Shown here: one piece after another, positions 1-6,351 of the stretch
Numbering within the stretch: the stretch's first letter is position 1
Layout: each line of letters opens with the position of its first letter
DNA from: Nitrospirota bacterium
Lineage (GTDB): Bacteria > Nitrospirota > Nitrospiria > Nitrospirales > UBA8639
NCBI GenBank assembly: GCA_003233615.1
Contig: QIMB01000472.1
Location: 1 to 8,437, forward strand
Direction: 5' to 3'
DNA length: 8,437 nucleotides
The notes under the pieces: generated by a model
The model's database searches: none
What the model was told of the DNA's origin: nothing
The model's input: only the letters and a program-made list of their open reading frames with translations
Program-made: the position numbers and the translations under genes

Positions 1-13
1 TCAAAGGAACCGT

Positions 14-1162
14 ATGAAGTCGAAAACACTAGGCTTATTGGCTGGTATGACCATCGCGGGAGTTTTGTTGGCAGTATTTGCTAACCGTGAACCCGCGAGT
101 AGTATTCCTCAAAGTGGGGAGTTGTTGTTTCCTGAAATGATGAGTGTGGTGAATGACGTGAATGAAGTGGTCATTGAAACGAAAGAAGAGACGGTAACCT
201 TGGTGCGCGGGGAGCAGACATGGGAAGTAGCAGGAAAAGCTCACTATCCTGCTGACGTGGAAAAGGTGAAACAGGTTATTGTTGGGCTCGCCGACCTTCA
301 CCTTCTTGAACCAAAAACGAAGAATCCCGAGTTATATGAACGCCTTGGGCTTCAGGACAAAGACCAGGAAGGATCACTGTCAAAAACTGTGACCGTGAAG
401 ACGGCTGATAATCCTGAAGTCGCCACACTTGTGATAGGCAATCAACGTCCCGCAAAAGGTAATCTGCGGATGAGTGATATCTATGTGCGGAAACCCGATG
501 ACCCTCAGACGTGGTTAGTCATTGGTAACGTACCCATAGAAACGATGCCGGGTGAATGGTTAGATAAGGAAGTCACCGCGTTGACCACGAAACGTGTTCG
601 GCAAGTGACGGTCACACATCCACAAGGAGAGACTCTTCATCTGTCGAAAGCGAAGCCGGAAGACTTAGATTTTCAATTAGACTCGATTCCGCCAGGGTTT
701 AAAATTTCCTCGAACTTTAATGTGAATAATGTGGTGGGGACGCTTGTGCAGTTGTCTTTAGAAGATGTGAAGCCACAGGACGATATTGATTTTGAAGATA
801 ACCCAGGAGTGTCTGTTGTATTAGAAACCTTTGATGGGTTACGGCTGCGTGTTCACACAGCTAAACAGGACACACATGTGTGGGCGACATTCTCCGCAGA
901 GTTTGACACCGCTCTTATCCAAACCTCAGAACCTGAACCCCAACAGGAAGACAGCCAAAAGACCGACGACGAAGGAGAAAAAGGCAACAAGGAAACTGAT
1001 GAGGAAATGCCCAAGCTAGCATCACTACTGAACACACCGGAAGACGTGGAGAAAGAAGTTGCAGCATTGAATCAACGGGTGAAGGACTGGGCCTATGCCC
1101 TCCCCTCCTTCCGAGTCGACAACTTCTCCAAACTGAAAAAAGACCTCATCTCAAAAGAATAA
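14..1162 (+). CDS. DUF4340 domain membrane-anchored protein
   Basis: This 382-residue protein has an uncleaved signal-anchor at about residues 5-23, then a mostly beta-rich extracytoplasmic domain. Seen: the motifs ETVTLVRGEQTWEV, YPADVEKVKQVIVGLADL and YERLGLQD, the usual order in DUF4340 proteins. Residues about 305-335 form a very acidic Glu/Asp/Lys linker, followed by a short helical tail ending in FRVDNFSKLKKDLI. Known: DUF4340 proteins commonly sit just after GldG-like (ABC-type uncharacterised transport) genes; their biochemical role is not established. The ATG is supported by AAAGGA at 4-9, close to the left edge, so coupling to an upstream gene outside the window is likely but not visible. 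The length is normal and the frame is intact. No clear terminator follows the stop codon. Confidence 0.85.
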   Translation: MKSKTLGLLAGMTIAGVLLAVFANREPASSIPQSGELLFPEMMSVVNDVNEVVIETKEETVTLVRGEQTWEVAGKAHYPADVEKVKQVIVGLADLHLLEPKTKNPELYERLGLQDKDQEGSLSKTVTVKTADNPEVATLVIGNQRPAKGNLRMSDIYVRKPDDPQTWLVIGNVPIETMPGEWLDKEVTALTTKRVRQVTVTHPQGETLHLSKAKPEDLDFQLDSIPPGFKISSNFNVNNVVGTLVQLSLEDVKPQDDIDFEDNPGVSVVLETFDGLRLRVHTAKQDTHVWATFSAEFDTALIQTSEPEPQQEDSQKTDDEGEKGNKETDEEMPKLASLLNTPEDVEKEVAALNQRVKDWAYALPSFRVDNFSKLKKDLISKE

Positions 1163-1220
1163 TTCGCGCTTCGCTGTTTCAAATCGGTAGATCAAACTTC
1201 AATTTATCTGCCCCAGAGCA

Positions 1221-1250
1221 TGTCATCCTGAGAGCAACGAAGGATCTGAG
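1221..1250. repeat. REP-like imperfect palindrome (TCATCCTGA...GGATCT)
   Basis: The stretch has ATCCT and AGGAT arms around GAGAGCAACGA. It resembles the dispersed intergenic TCATCCTGAGCGnnGCGAAGGATCT type seen in many bacterial genomes. It lies between the convergent DUF4340 and MscS genes (gene-free 1163-1354). A GGGGC...GCCCC pair with a 13-base loop near 1308-1331 is the only other structure there, and it lacks a T-tract. Membership in a family is from memory of the motif and not from a search. Confidence 0.45.
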
Positions 1251-1354
1251 CCCAGCCCAACCAGGGGAGGTCTCGCGTAATTACAGCTTCATCATACAAA
1301 GCCTGAAGGGGCGTTTTCTGAGTTTGCCCCATTCCAATGCAGAAAGAGGAATTC

Positions 1355-2234
1355 TTATCCGTTCACTGCCACTGGAATGGGCATAGCCGTGGTACGCACA
1401 TGGATGTCACGTTGCGGGAACGGTATTTCGATGTTGTGGTCTCTGAACTTTCTCACAATCGCACAGTTAATATCTGAGGTCACCTGCCGCCGAATTTTTG
1501 GGCTATCCACCCACACGAGCAGTTGCATATTCCAGGCGGAATCACCAAAACTCAGGAGCCACACATTTGGTTCGGGATCCTTCAATAAAAGCGGATGTTC
1601 ATTGGCCACCTCTTTAAGCGACTGAATCACAAGATCCAGATCCGAGTCGTACGATACCCCCACGTCAATCTCTAAACGTGTCTTTGGATCACCATGAGAC
1701 CAATTAATCACAGTGGCTTGAATGAATTCCGAATTTGGGACGATGATGGCGATGTTGTTAAGAGAACGAATAGTCGTTGAACGAATATTAATTTCCACCA
1801 CATTTCCTTCGATATCACCCACCGTCACTCGATCGCCAACTTGGATATGTTGCTCAAACAATAAGATCAAACCTGAGATAAAATTGGATGTCAGATTTTG
1901 CAGGCCAAACCCGATTCCAACAGAAAGAAATCCAAAAATGACCGCGACGCCACTCAAATCGATTCCAACAAACTGGAACGCTACAAATCCACCGACGAAC
2001 CACAGGGTATATTGTGTCAGGCGAAGCAACGTATAACTCGTACCCGTCGATAGCTGAAAATGCGCCAACAGTCGACGAGCTAACACTTCTTTAATCACTT
2101 TGCTGATGACAAAAAACGACCACGATAGTCAGAAACAACCCCAGCGAGACGATCGTAATAGGCGTTTGATTAACCATGAACAGTTGATACTGCAGTATTT
2201 CGCTTAAGATCTCACTCCAACTCTGACTTGTCAT
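1355..2234 (-). CDS. Small-conductance mechanosensitive channel, MscS family (apparent frameshift)
   Basis: MscS-type channels open under membrane tension and release solutes during osmotic downshock. The long frame from GTG 2098 gives 247 residues. It contains TM2 (TLWFVGGFVAFQFVGI), the pore helix with GFLSVGIGFGLQNLTSNF, and the MscS beta-domain motif VGDRVTVGDIEGNVVEINIRST. It lacks TM1. A second frame starts at ATG 2234 behind a strong AAAGGAGA (2241-2248) and encodes TPITIVSLGLFLTIVVV, exactly the missing first helix, before stopping at a TAA near 2092. Removing one T from the six-T run (plus strand A at 2111-2116) joins the frames into 292 residues, close to E. coli MscS at 286. So the start is 2234. 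Either the base call is wrong or the gene is disrupted. It is separated from convergent DUF4340 by a REP-like repeat. Confidence 0.88.
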
Positions 2235-2240
2235 AACACG

Positions 2241-2248
2241 TCTCCTTT
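2241..2248 (-). promoter_or_regulatory. Shine-Dalgarno site setting the MscS start at 2234
   Basis: On the minus strand AAAGGAGA lies six to seven bases before ATG 2234. No comparable site precedes the GTG at 2098. This is the main reason to place the gene start upstream of the frameshift. A TATAAC box at 2264-2269 could be its -10, without a convincing -35. Confidence 0.6.
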
Positions 2249-2302
2249 CTTCCTTCGAAAGTCGTTATAGTTTTTAACTTTCAACTAAGACATTTTAAAG
2301 CT

Positions 2303-2337
2303 CCCTCGCCCTGCCAGGGAGAGGGTTGGGGTGAGGG
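2303..2337. repeat. REP-type palindromic repeat
   Basis: The arms CCCTCGCCCT (2303-2312) and AGGGAGAGGG (2316-2325) pair with one G/A mismatch around a three-base loop, followed by TTGGGGTGAGGG. This arm-plus-tail arrangement matches the dispersed REP pattern known in many Proteobacteria and others, whose spread is linked to TnpA-REP/RAYT transposases. It lies in the 307-base stretch (2235-2541) between the MscS gene and the next minus-strand gene. Apart from a short tandem repeat, that stretch holds nothing else I can support. Confidence 0.6.
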
Positions 2338-2523
2338 TGAAGGCTTATCGAATAATTAGTCCACTATAATGCGGTAGGCTCTCAATCGAATTTATTATCG
2401 TCAAAGAGTCAGACATTTTGTACAGAGGGGCTGGAAACAAACGTTGGACACGTATCTTGTCTCTTTGAAGGGAATGGGCCGGGATGAAAATAGTGAGGAC
2501 TAAGGTTGCAATATTGATGTCTA

Positions 2524-2543
2524 GTTCACGTTCGTTCACGTTC
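2524..2543. repeat. Perfect tandem 10-bp repeat
   Basis: GTTCACGTTC occurs twice back to back, immediately after and overlapping the restored stop codon (TGA at 2544-2542, minus strand) of the membrane protein gene. Two units only, so it may be a slippage product. Confidence 0.6.
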
Positions 2544-3151
2544 ATGCCTTTTTCGAATCCCCCATCGCGACACGTAACTCTGCGTACACCTGCATCAACC
2601 GCGAATTTTCCAGTCGATACGAAAAAGCGAGAAGAATCACACCGCCAGCAAGGACCAACAGACCCAACGCAATCTACAGCCCAGAATATCCCGCCCATAG
2701 TCCCAAACCCACCGTCCATGGCATACATCACGATAAAGCCCAGTGTCCCTCCAATCACAAAGAGCAACCACAGAGACGTCATGATAGCGGACGACCAAGG
2801 AACCCGTTTTGATAAGTGGAGCTCAAGCTGATCATCCTGAAAGTGATAGTCGAGCGTACCTTTTAAGGGCCAAGCCGTGCGAAACCGCAGGGAAAACATG
2901 TTGTAATAGGGCCGAATCACGATCGCTTGATGTTCTGCTACCCAACGGGCCACACCATGGGGAAGAGAAAGCGTGCTATTCGTTTTGAACAACCGTGGAA
3001 AAGAATCTTTTGGCTTGGGGAGTGAATCTTTGCGTCGAGCCAGCGTACACCCGTAACGACACGCCCAGGGCTTGAGAGTGGTGAATTGAAACCAATCACC
3101 GATAACCAGGACCAAGACCATCACAATGGCAAAAATACCGGGAAGCAACAT
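2542..3151 (-). CDS. Unrecognised three-helix membrane protein (apparent frameshift)
   Basis: I do not recognise this family. The frame from ATG 3151 encodes a first helix (residues about 4-18), a Cys- and Lys-rich segment, a soluble stretch (TLSLPHGVARWVAEHQAIVI, then a Phe/Tyr/Leu-rich part) and a second helix at about 124-143. After FWAV (residue 159) this frame turns to implausible sequence (CWRCDSSRFF). The next frame then gives a good third helix, IALGLLVLAGGVILLAFSY, and a helical tail, YAELRVAMGDSKKA, stopping at 2542. One base too many around 2674-2677 (GTAGAT on the minus strand) explains this; the joined product is 202 residues. The uncorrected frame would run on to 2345. No good Shine-Dalgarno site precedes 3151, so the start is uncertain. 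Error and genuine mutation cannot be told apart here. Confidence 0.6.
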
Positions 3152-3212
3152 ACAGTGCCAAACATATCACAGGACACCTTGCAACCACACGCCAGAATTT
3201 CCTGTGTTTTCA

Positions 3213-3242
3213 TTGACTTCCACGCGCGTCCTCTACTACTAT
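3213..3242 (+). promoter_or_regulatory. Sigma70-type promoter of the initiator tRNA
   Basis: TTGACT (3213-3218), an 18-base spacer and TACTAT (3237-3242) precede the tRNA. The usual start distance places transcription at about 3247-3250, almost exactly on the first tRNA base (3248). Confidence 0.55.
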
Positions 3243-3247
3243 CGATC

Positions 3248-3324
<77 letters not shown>

Positions 3325-3344
3325 CCATAAGTGGTTGATTCTTT

Positions 3345-3377
3345 AAGCCTTGCGGGGCATTCCGGCAAGGCTTTTTT
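3345..3377 (+). terminator. Rho-independent terminator of the tRNA
   Basis: AAGCCTTGC (3345-3353) pairs perfectly with GCAAGGCTT (3365-3373) and is followed by six T. It lies inside the tail of the opposing integrase frame. Confidence 0.85.
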
Positions 3378-4203
3378 ATTGGAACAAAATGGGAAGGTTG
3401 CGGCTGGGTTGCGGATTGCCCAATTTCTGGGGATTTTCCCACCGGCCCATCTAACCGATCCACCGCTTGTATATTCCCACCGCGAATCAGATGTCCGTAC
3501 AAATCTACCGTGACTTGGATGGAGCTATGCCCCATCTGTTCTTTCACGTACACGGGGCTTTCTCCTTGTTGGAGGAGCAGGCTGGCAAAGGTATGGCCTA
3601 AGTCATGTATTCGAAGGTGTCGAATCCCCGCCTTCTTGAGGATTTTAAAAAACACTCGCTTCCGGACGTTATCAGGGTCTAAGTGATTGCCCGCTTCATT
3701 GCAAAATACCCAAACTGGGGTCTCCTCCCACCCATTCACTGCGGCTTCTAATTGCCGTTCTGTTTGAAGATTCCTAAGAGAGTGAGTCAGTTCTAACGAC
3801 ATATCGACCCGCCGACTTTCCCCACTCTTCGGAGTCCCAATGCGTCCTAACGCACAATTCCGTTGGACCTCGATAAACCGTCCATGGAAATCAATATCGC
3901 CCCATTGAAGGGCAATCAGTTCTCCTAGTCGCATGCCCGTTCGTACGGCACACAAAAAGAAGGAATTGTAGCGAGGAGCATGGGATTGAACCGCTTCCAA
4001 AAAGGTAGCCACTTCTTTTCGGGTAAAGGGGTTGACCGACCGTCGCTTACTCACCTGGGGTAAAAACTTTCCAGGTTTTAAGGCTGGATTGACCGTAAGC
4101 AATTCATCTTCCACGGCATGTCCGAGAAGACTGCTTAATCCCCGGAGAAGGTTTTGAACGGTTTTAGAGGAATGCCCTTTCTGTAAACTGGCATAGGCTA
4201 GAG

Positions 4204-4222
4204 GGTATTGTCAGGTTAACTG
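4204..4222 (+). repeat. Left terminal inverted repeat of the IS6 element
   Basis: Nineteen bases identical to the reverse complement of 4979-4997. The bases just outside still belong to the integrase reading frame. Confidence 0.85.
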
Positions 4223-4258
4223 GCTGCAGACAGAATGAAACGCTTTCCGCTCCTCCGC

Positions 4259-4957
4259 TTATGCACACACGGATTCCTCCCAGACCTGAAAGGCCTGGGT
4301 GCGTAAGAGCCGATAGTTGATCGCCTGCATGAGGTGGCGGCCAAGGCGAAACAGATTGCTGGTGAGTCCATGGAGCGTCAAAAACTGTTGAGCCTGTTGC
4401 GATGAGGAAAAGCCTCGCATATGGTATTCTTGTTGGCGCGTCGGCTGATGCGACACTTCAACGCGGTTATTGGCATAGACCATATTGCTGTGTTTCACCG
4501 TTGGCATGACCTCTCGGTGGGCAGCTCCATAGCTTTTGAGTTTGTCCGTTATCAACCAACGTGGCTCGTGGCCTTGGCCTTTGAGTAAGCGACGGAAGAA
4601 GCGCACCGCCGCTTGTTTGTTGCGTCGTCGCTGGACGAGGATATCAATGGTGTCACCATCTTGATCCACCGCGCGCCACAGATACTGCTGTTCGCCTTGG
4701 ATGGAAACAAACACTTCATCAAGATGCCAGGTATCCCCCAAGCGACCTTGTCGCTTCTTCAATTTCTTGGCATACTCCGGTCCAAACTTCTGGCACCATT
4801 GCCGAACGGTTTCATAGGTCAACGTGATGCCGCGTTCAGCCAGCAGTTCTTCCACTTCGCGGAAGCTCAAACAGAAGCGGTGATACAGCCACACGGCGTG
4901 GCTAATAATTTCGGCAGGAAAACGATGGCGTTGGTAGCTAATCGTGTTGGTCGTCAT
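4259..4957 (-). CDS. IS6-family DDE transposase
   Basis: This 232-residue protein has the normal IS6 length. The N-terminal helix-turn-helix is visible as FREVEELLAERGITLTYETV (about 32-51), followed by RQWCQKFGPEYAKKLKKR. The catalytic residues are D80 (TWHLDEVFV), D138 (LITDKLKSYG) and E167 (NNRVEVSHQPTRQQE); all three are present. The family typically has NNRAENSHQPTR at the last site, so V166 and V168 are mild departures. The protein nicks and joins the IS ends and forms cointegrates by replicative transposition. The start at 4957 gives the conserved N-terminus but lacks a strong Shine-Dalgarno site, as is common for transposases. The frame is intact, so the element is probably recent and possibly active. 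Confidence 0.93.
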   Translation of the reverse strand: MTTNTISYQRHRFPAEIISHAVWLYHRFCLSFREVEELLAERGITLTYETVRQWCQKFGPEYAKKLKKRQGRLGDTWHLDEVFVSIQGEQQYLWRAVDQDGDTIDILVQRRRNKQAAVRFFRRLLKGQGHEPRWLITDKLKSYGAAHREVMPTVKHSNMVYANNRVEVSHQPTRQQEYHMRGFSSSQQAQQFLTLHGLTSNLFRLGRHLMQAINYRLLRTQAFQVWEESVCA

Positions 4958-4978
4958 ACCAGCCAGTCTGCCAAAACG

Positions 4979-4997
4979 CAGTTAACCTGACAATACC
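4979..4997 (-). repeat. Right terminal inverted repeat of the IS6 element
   Basis: Reverse complement of 4204-4222, 19 of 19 bases, located 22 bases upstream of the transposase start. Confidence 0.85.
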
Positions 4998-5016
4998 AAA
5001 TAATGACAAAATCGAG

Positions 5017-5028
5017 CCCCCGCAACCA
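5017..5028 (+). other. Attachment-site direct repeat, distal copy (attR-like)
   Basis: CCCCCGCAACCA repeats the tRNA 3' terminus without the rest of a tRNA. Like the tRNA copy, it is followed within about 60 bases by a hairpin ending in GGCTTTTTTATT and then GGAACAAA and TGGGA. The shared context beyond the 12-bp core indicates a duplicated integration region. Confidence 0.6.
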
Positions 5029-5049
5029 ACAACATGGAATTCAATTTTA

Positions 5050-5083
5050 AGCTCCTGTCGGTAACTCAGGCAGGGGCTTTTTT
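5050..5083 (+). terminator. Orphan Rho-independent terminator
   Basis: AGCTCCTG (5050-5057) pairs with CAGGGGCT (5071-5078), with one T-G wobble, and runs into six T. No gene on this strand lies upstream of it. It matches the place and 3' flank of the tRNA terminator at 3345-3377, so it is probably the former tRNA terminator or the one carried by an older element. Confidence 0.65.
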
Positions 5084-5155
5084 ATTTGGAACAAATGGGA
5101 TAGTTTCGGGTGGAGTGTGGGTTGGCTGTTTCCAGGTGGCGGCTGAATTCAGCAT
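5066..5155 (-). pseudogene. Possible C-terminal fragment of a second integrase
   Basis: A 29-codon frame ends at TGA 5066-5068 and reads NSAATWKQPT...IPFVPNKKAPA. The intact part of the integrase to the left ends similarly (GQSATQPQPSHFVPIKKPC) at the equivalent distance from its attachment site. I read this as the last trace of a related, earlier integrase whose body is deleted. The resemblance is short and partly forced by the shared terminator DNA, so it may instead be only duplicated non-coding sequence. Confidence 0.35.
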
Positions 5156-5190
5156 AAAAAAGGGAGAGGCCTTGTGGACCTCTCCCTTTT
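5156..5190 (-). terminator. Terminator of the RRM protein gene (symmetrical)
   Basis: GGGAGAGG (5162-5169) pairs perfectly with CCTCTCCC (5179-5186), extended by A/T pairs. On the minus strand a six-T run follows the hairpin, 23 bases after the stop codon. Four T on the plus strand could give weak termination in the other direction. Confidence 0.85.
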
Positions 5191-5212
5191 CTCGGATGTC
5201 TTAGCGATTTTG

Positions 5213-5536
5213 TTAGAAGCGGTTGCCTCTGCCACCACCACCACCACCACCACCATAGCCGCCACCGCCACCACCACCTGTGCGGGGGGCTTGGGGCTTG
5301 GCTTCGTTGACGGTCAACGTTCGGCCACCAAACTCTGTGGAGTTCAGGGCTGTAATGGCCGCTTGGGCTTCTTCGTCAGACGACATTTCAACAAATCCAA
5401 ATCCGCGCGATTGGCCAGTGAATTTGTCGCTGATGACATTGGCTGATTGGACCGTACCGTGTGCGGAAAACAAGTCCGATAATTCTACTTGTGTCGCCGA
5501 ATACGGCAATCCACCGACATACAATTTTGAACCCAT
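5213..5536 (-). CDS. Glycine-rich RRM RNA-binding protein
   Basis: This 107-residue protein has a single RNA recognition motif over residues 3-80: RNP2 is LYVGGL (5-10) and RNP1 is RGFGFVEM (44-51), with the aromatic residues that stack on RNA bases in place. A tail of about 20 glycines with one Tyr, ending RGNRF, follows. This layout is that of the small Rbp proteins of cyanobacteria and other bacteria, often linked to cold or stress and probably acting on mRNA; function here is inferred. Start ATG 5536 has AAAGGAGGAG six bases upstream. The gene stands alone, with its own promoter (5561-5589) and terminator. The Gly tract is made of repeated GGT/GGC codons (5231-5278) and may vary in length by slippage. 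Confidence 0.93.
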   Translation of the reverse strand: MGSKLYVGGLPYSATQVELSDLFSAHGTVQSANVISDKFTGQSRGFGFVEMSSDEEAQAAITALNSTEFGGRTLTVNEAKPQAPRTGGGGGGGYGGGGGGGGRGNRF

Positions 5537-5560
5537 GGGGCTCCTCCTTTTGAAAAAATG

Positions 5561-5589
5561 ATATTGTCTGAGGCTCGAGAAGGATGCAA
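5561..5589 (-). promoter_or_regulatory. Putative promoter of the RRM protein gene
   Basis: On the minus strand TTGCAT (5584-5589), a 17-base spacer and CAATAT (5561-5566) lie about 25 bases before the start codon, giving a very short leader. A longer-range GTCCGCGGAC palindrome (5605-5614) sits just upstream and could be an operator. Confidence 0.4.
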
Positions 5590-5760
5590 CATTGGGAAGG
5601 AGTAGTCCGCGGACGCTACGTTCTGGCGACTGAGGTCAAATACTTCCGAGTAAACTCTCGGGCAAAACAACACCGGTTATGGGCTTTGAAAATGTGATTG
5701 CTCATCGCCAAGCCCCACGCGATAAGTGCTCACACCCTACCACAAGAAGGAAGTTATAGA

Positions 5761-5793
5761 TAGCGAATGTTCGAGATAAGAGAACATTTGCTA
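5761..5793. repeat. 12-bp inverted repeat with 9-base loop
   Basis: TAGCGAATGTTC (5761-5772) and GAACATTTGCTA (5782-5793) are inverted copies with one G/A difference, around GAGATAAGA. There is no T-tract after it, so it is not a standard terminator. It could be an operator, a structured RNA element or an end of a lost element. Confidence 0.6.
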
Positions 5794-6031
5794 GTATGCC
5801 GTTATCTGCGACGTATCCTCAGCTTGACTGTTTTCTATCGTGTCTGCGAGCAAATCACACAATATCGTGTTTTTTCGAGACGCATTACATATAAGATTTT
5901 TTTGTATTTTTACCTTTTGTTGAGTAACGGAATATCTATCCTATTCGGCGGTCCAGATTGTGAGGTGCGTATGATGAATCCTTGTCCTTAGCAGAGCAGG
6001 TCCTCAAGCAGGCTTTGCGACATAGAGCGCG

Positions 6032-6085
6032 TTGGCGCAAGGCCCTTTGCCAAGGAGGATTTCCTCCCCGCAGGCTCGCTGCCTG
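6032..6085. other. Row of three adjacent hairpins
   Basis: Three stems follow each other almost without gaps: TTGGC/GCCAA (6032-6053), which can be extended by GCAA/TTGC pairing; GGAGG/CCTCC with a four-base loop (6054-6067); and CAGGC/GCCTG with a five-base loop (6071-6085). This is stronger local structure than elsewhere between genes in the window. It could be a small RNA, an mRNA leader or a REP-like cluster. Confidence 0.4.
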
Positions 6086-6351
6086 GAGATCAGTGGTGGC
6101 CTCATTCATGAACATCAGTCTGGAAAATTCCTTCGTATGGAATCTCTTGACTTCTCTAGACTTGGACCTACACTTGTATATAAGCACTTCTTCTTAATGG
6201 CTCTCATTCCTCGTAGCGTGCTTGAGTGGGGGTACTTTTGAGAACTCTACACGATTGATCTGTTGCATCCCTCGTTCCTTGTGGCGGGGATTTTTCTTCA
6301 TGTCCCATTGACTTCGTATGATGTGACTGCACGGTAAAAGGAAACTGATCC

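Larger units (their letters stand above)
4204..4997 (-). mobile_element. IS6-family insertion sequence, 794 bp
   Basis: Perfect 19-bp terminal inverted repeats, GGTATTGTCAGGTTAACTG, lie at 4204-4222 and, inverted, at 4979-4997. They enclose a single intact transposase gene; both size and layout fit the IS6 family. The left end cuts the integrase frame. The outside octamers, GGCTAGAG (4196-4203) and AAATAATG (4998-5005), do not match, so there is no 8-bp target duplication. This suggests an adjacent deletion or recombination between IS copies rather than simple insertion. Confidence 0.88.
5590..6307. other. Gene-free intergenic stretch with hairpins
   Basis: No frame here has a good ribosome site together with plausible protein sequence. 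The contents are a GTCCGCGGAC palindrome (5605-5614), a CCGAG...CTCGG hairpin (5646-5661), a 12-bp inverted repeat (5761-5793), an AT-rich patch at about 5860-5945 with runs of T, and a GC-richer, strongly structured stretch at about 5995-6090. The sharp change in composition between the last two suggests separate origins or a regulatory region. It lies between divergently transcribed genes. Confidence 0.5.

Noticed and set aside
1722..2036. Plus-strand 104-residue frame
   Set aside because: Antisense shadow of the MscS gene, whose motifs are unmistakable.
2524..2543. Start of a repeat array or CRISPR
   Set aside because: Only two 10-bp units with no spacers.
4613..4990. Plus-strand 125-residue frame inside the IS
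   Set aside because: It is antisense to the intact transposase, has no domain features, and the IS6 family has a single gene.
5769..5785. Possible LexA/SOS box
   Set aside because: The arms read GTTC...GAAC with nine bases between, the reverse order of GAAC...GTTC boxes and the wrong spacing.
5767..5991. Plus-strand 74-residue frame in the AT-rich patch
   Set aside because: It overlaps the inverted repeat, lacks a ribosome site, and its composition just reflects the AT-rich DNA.
5936..6241. Several overlapping frames of 69-83 residues on both strands
   Set aside because: All overlap the hairpin row, none has a good ribosome site, and the opposing frames are equally plausible, so coding is not supported.
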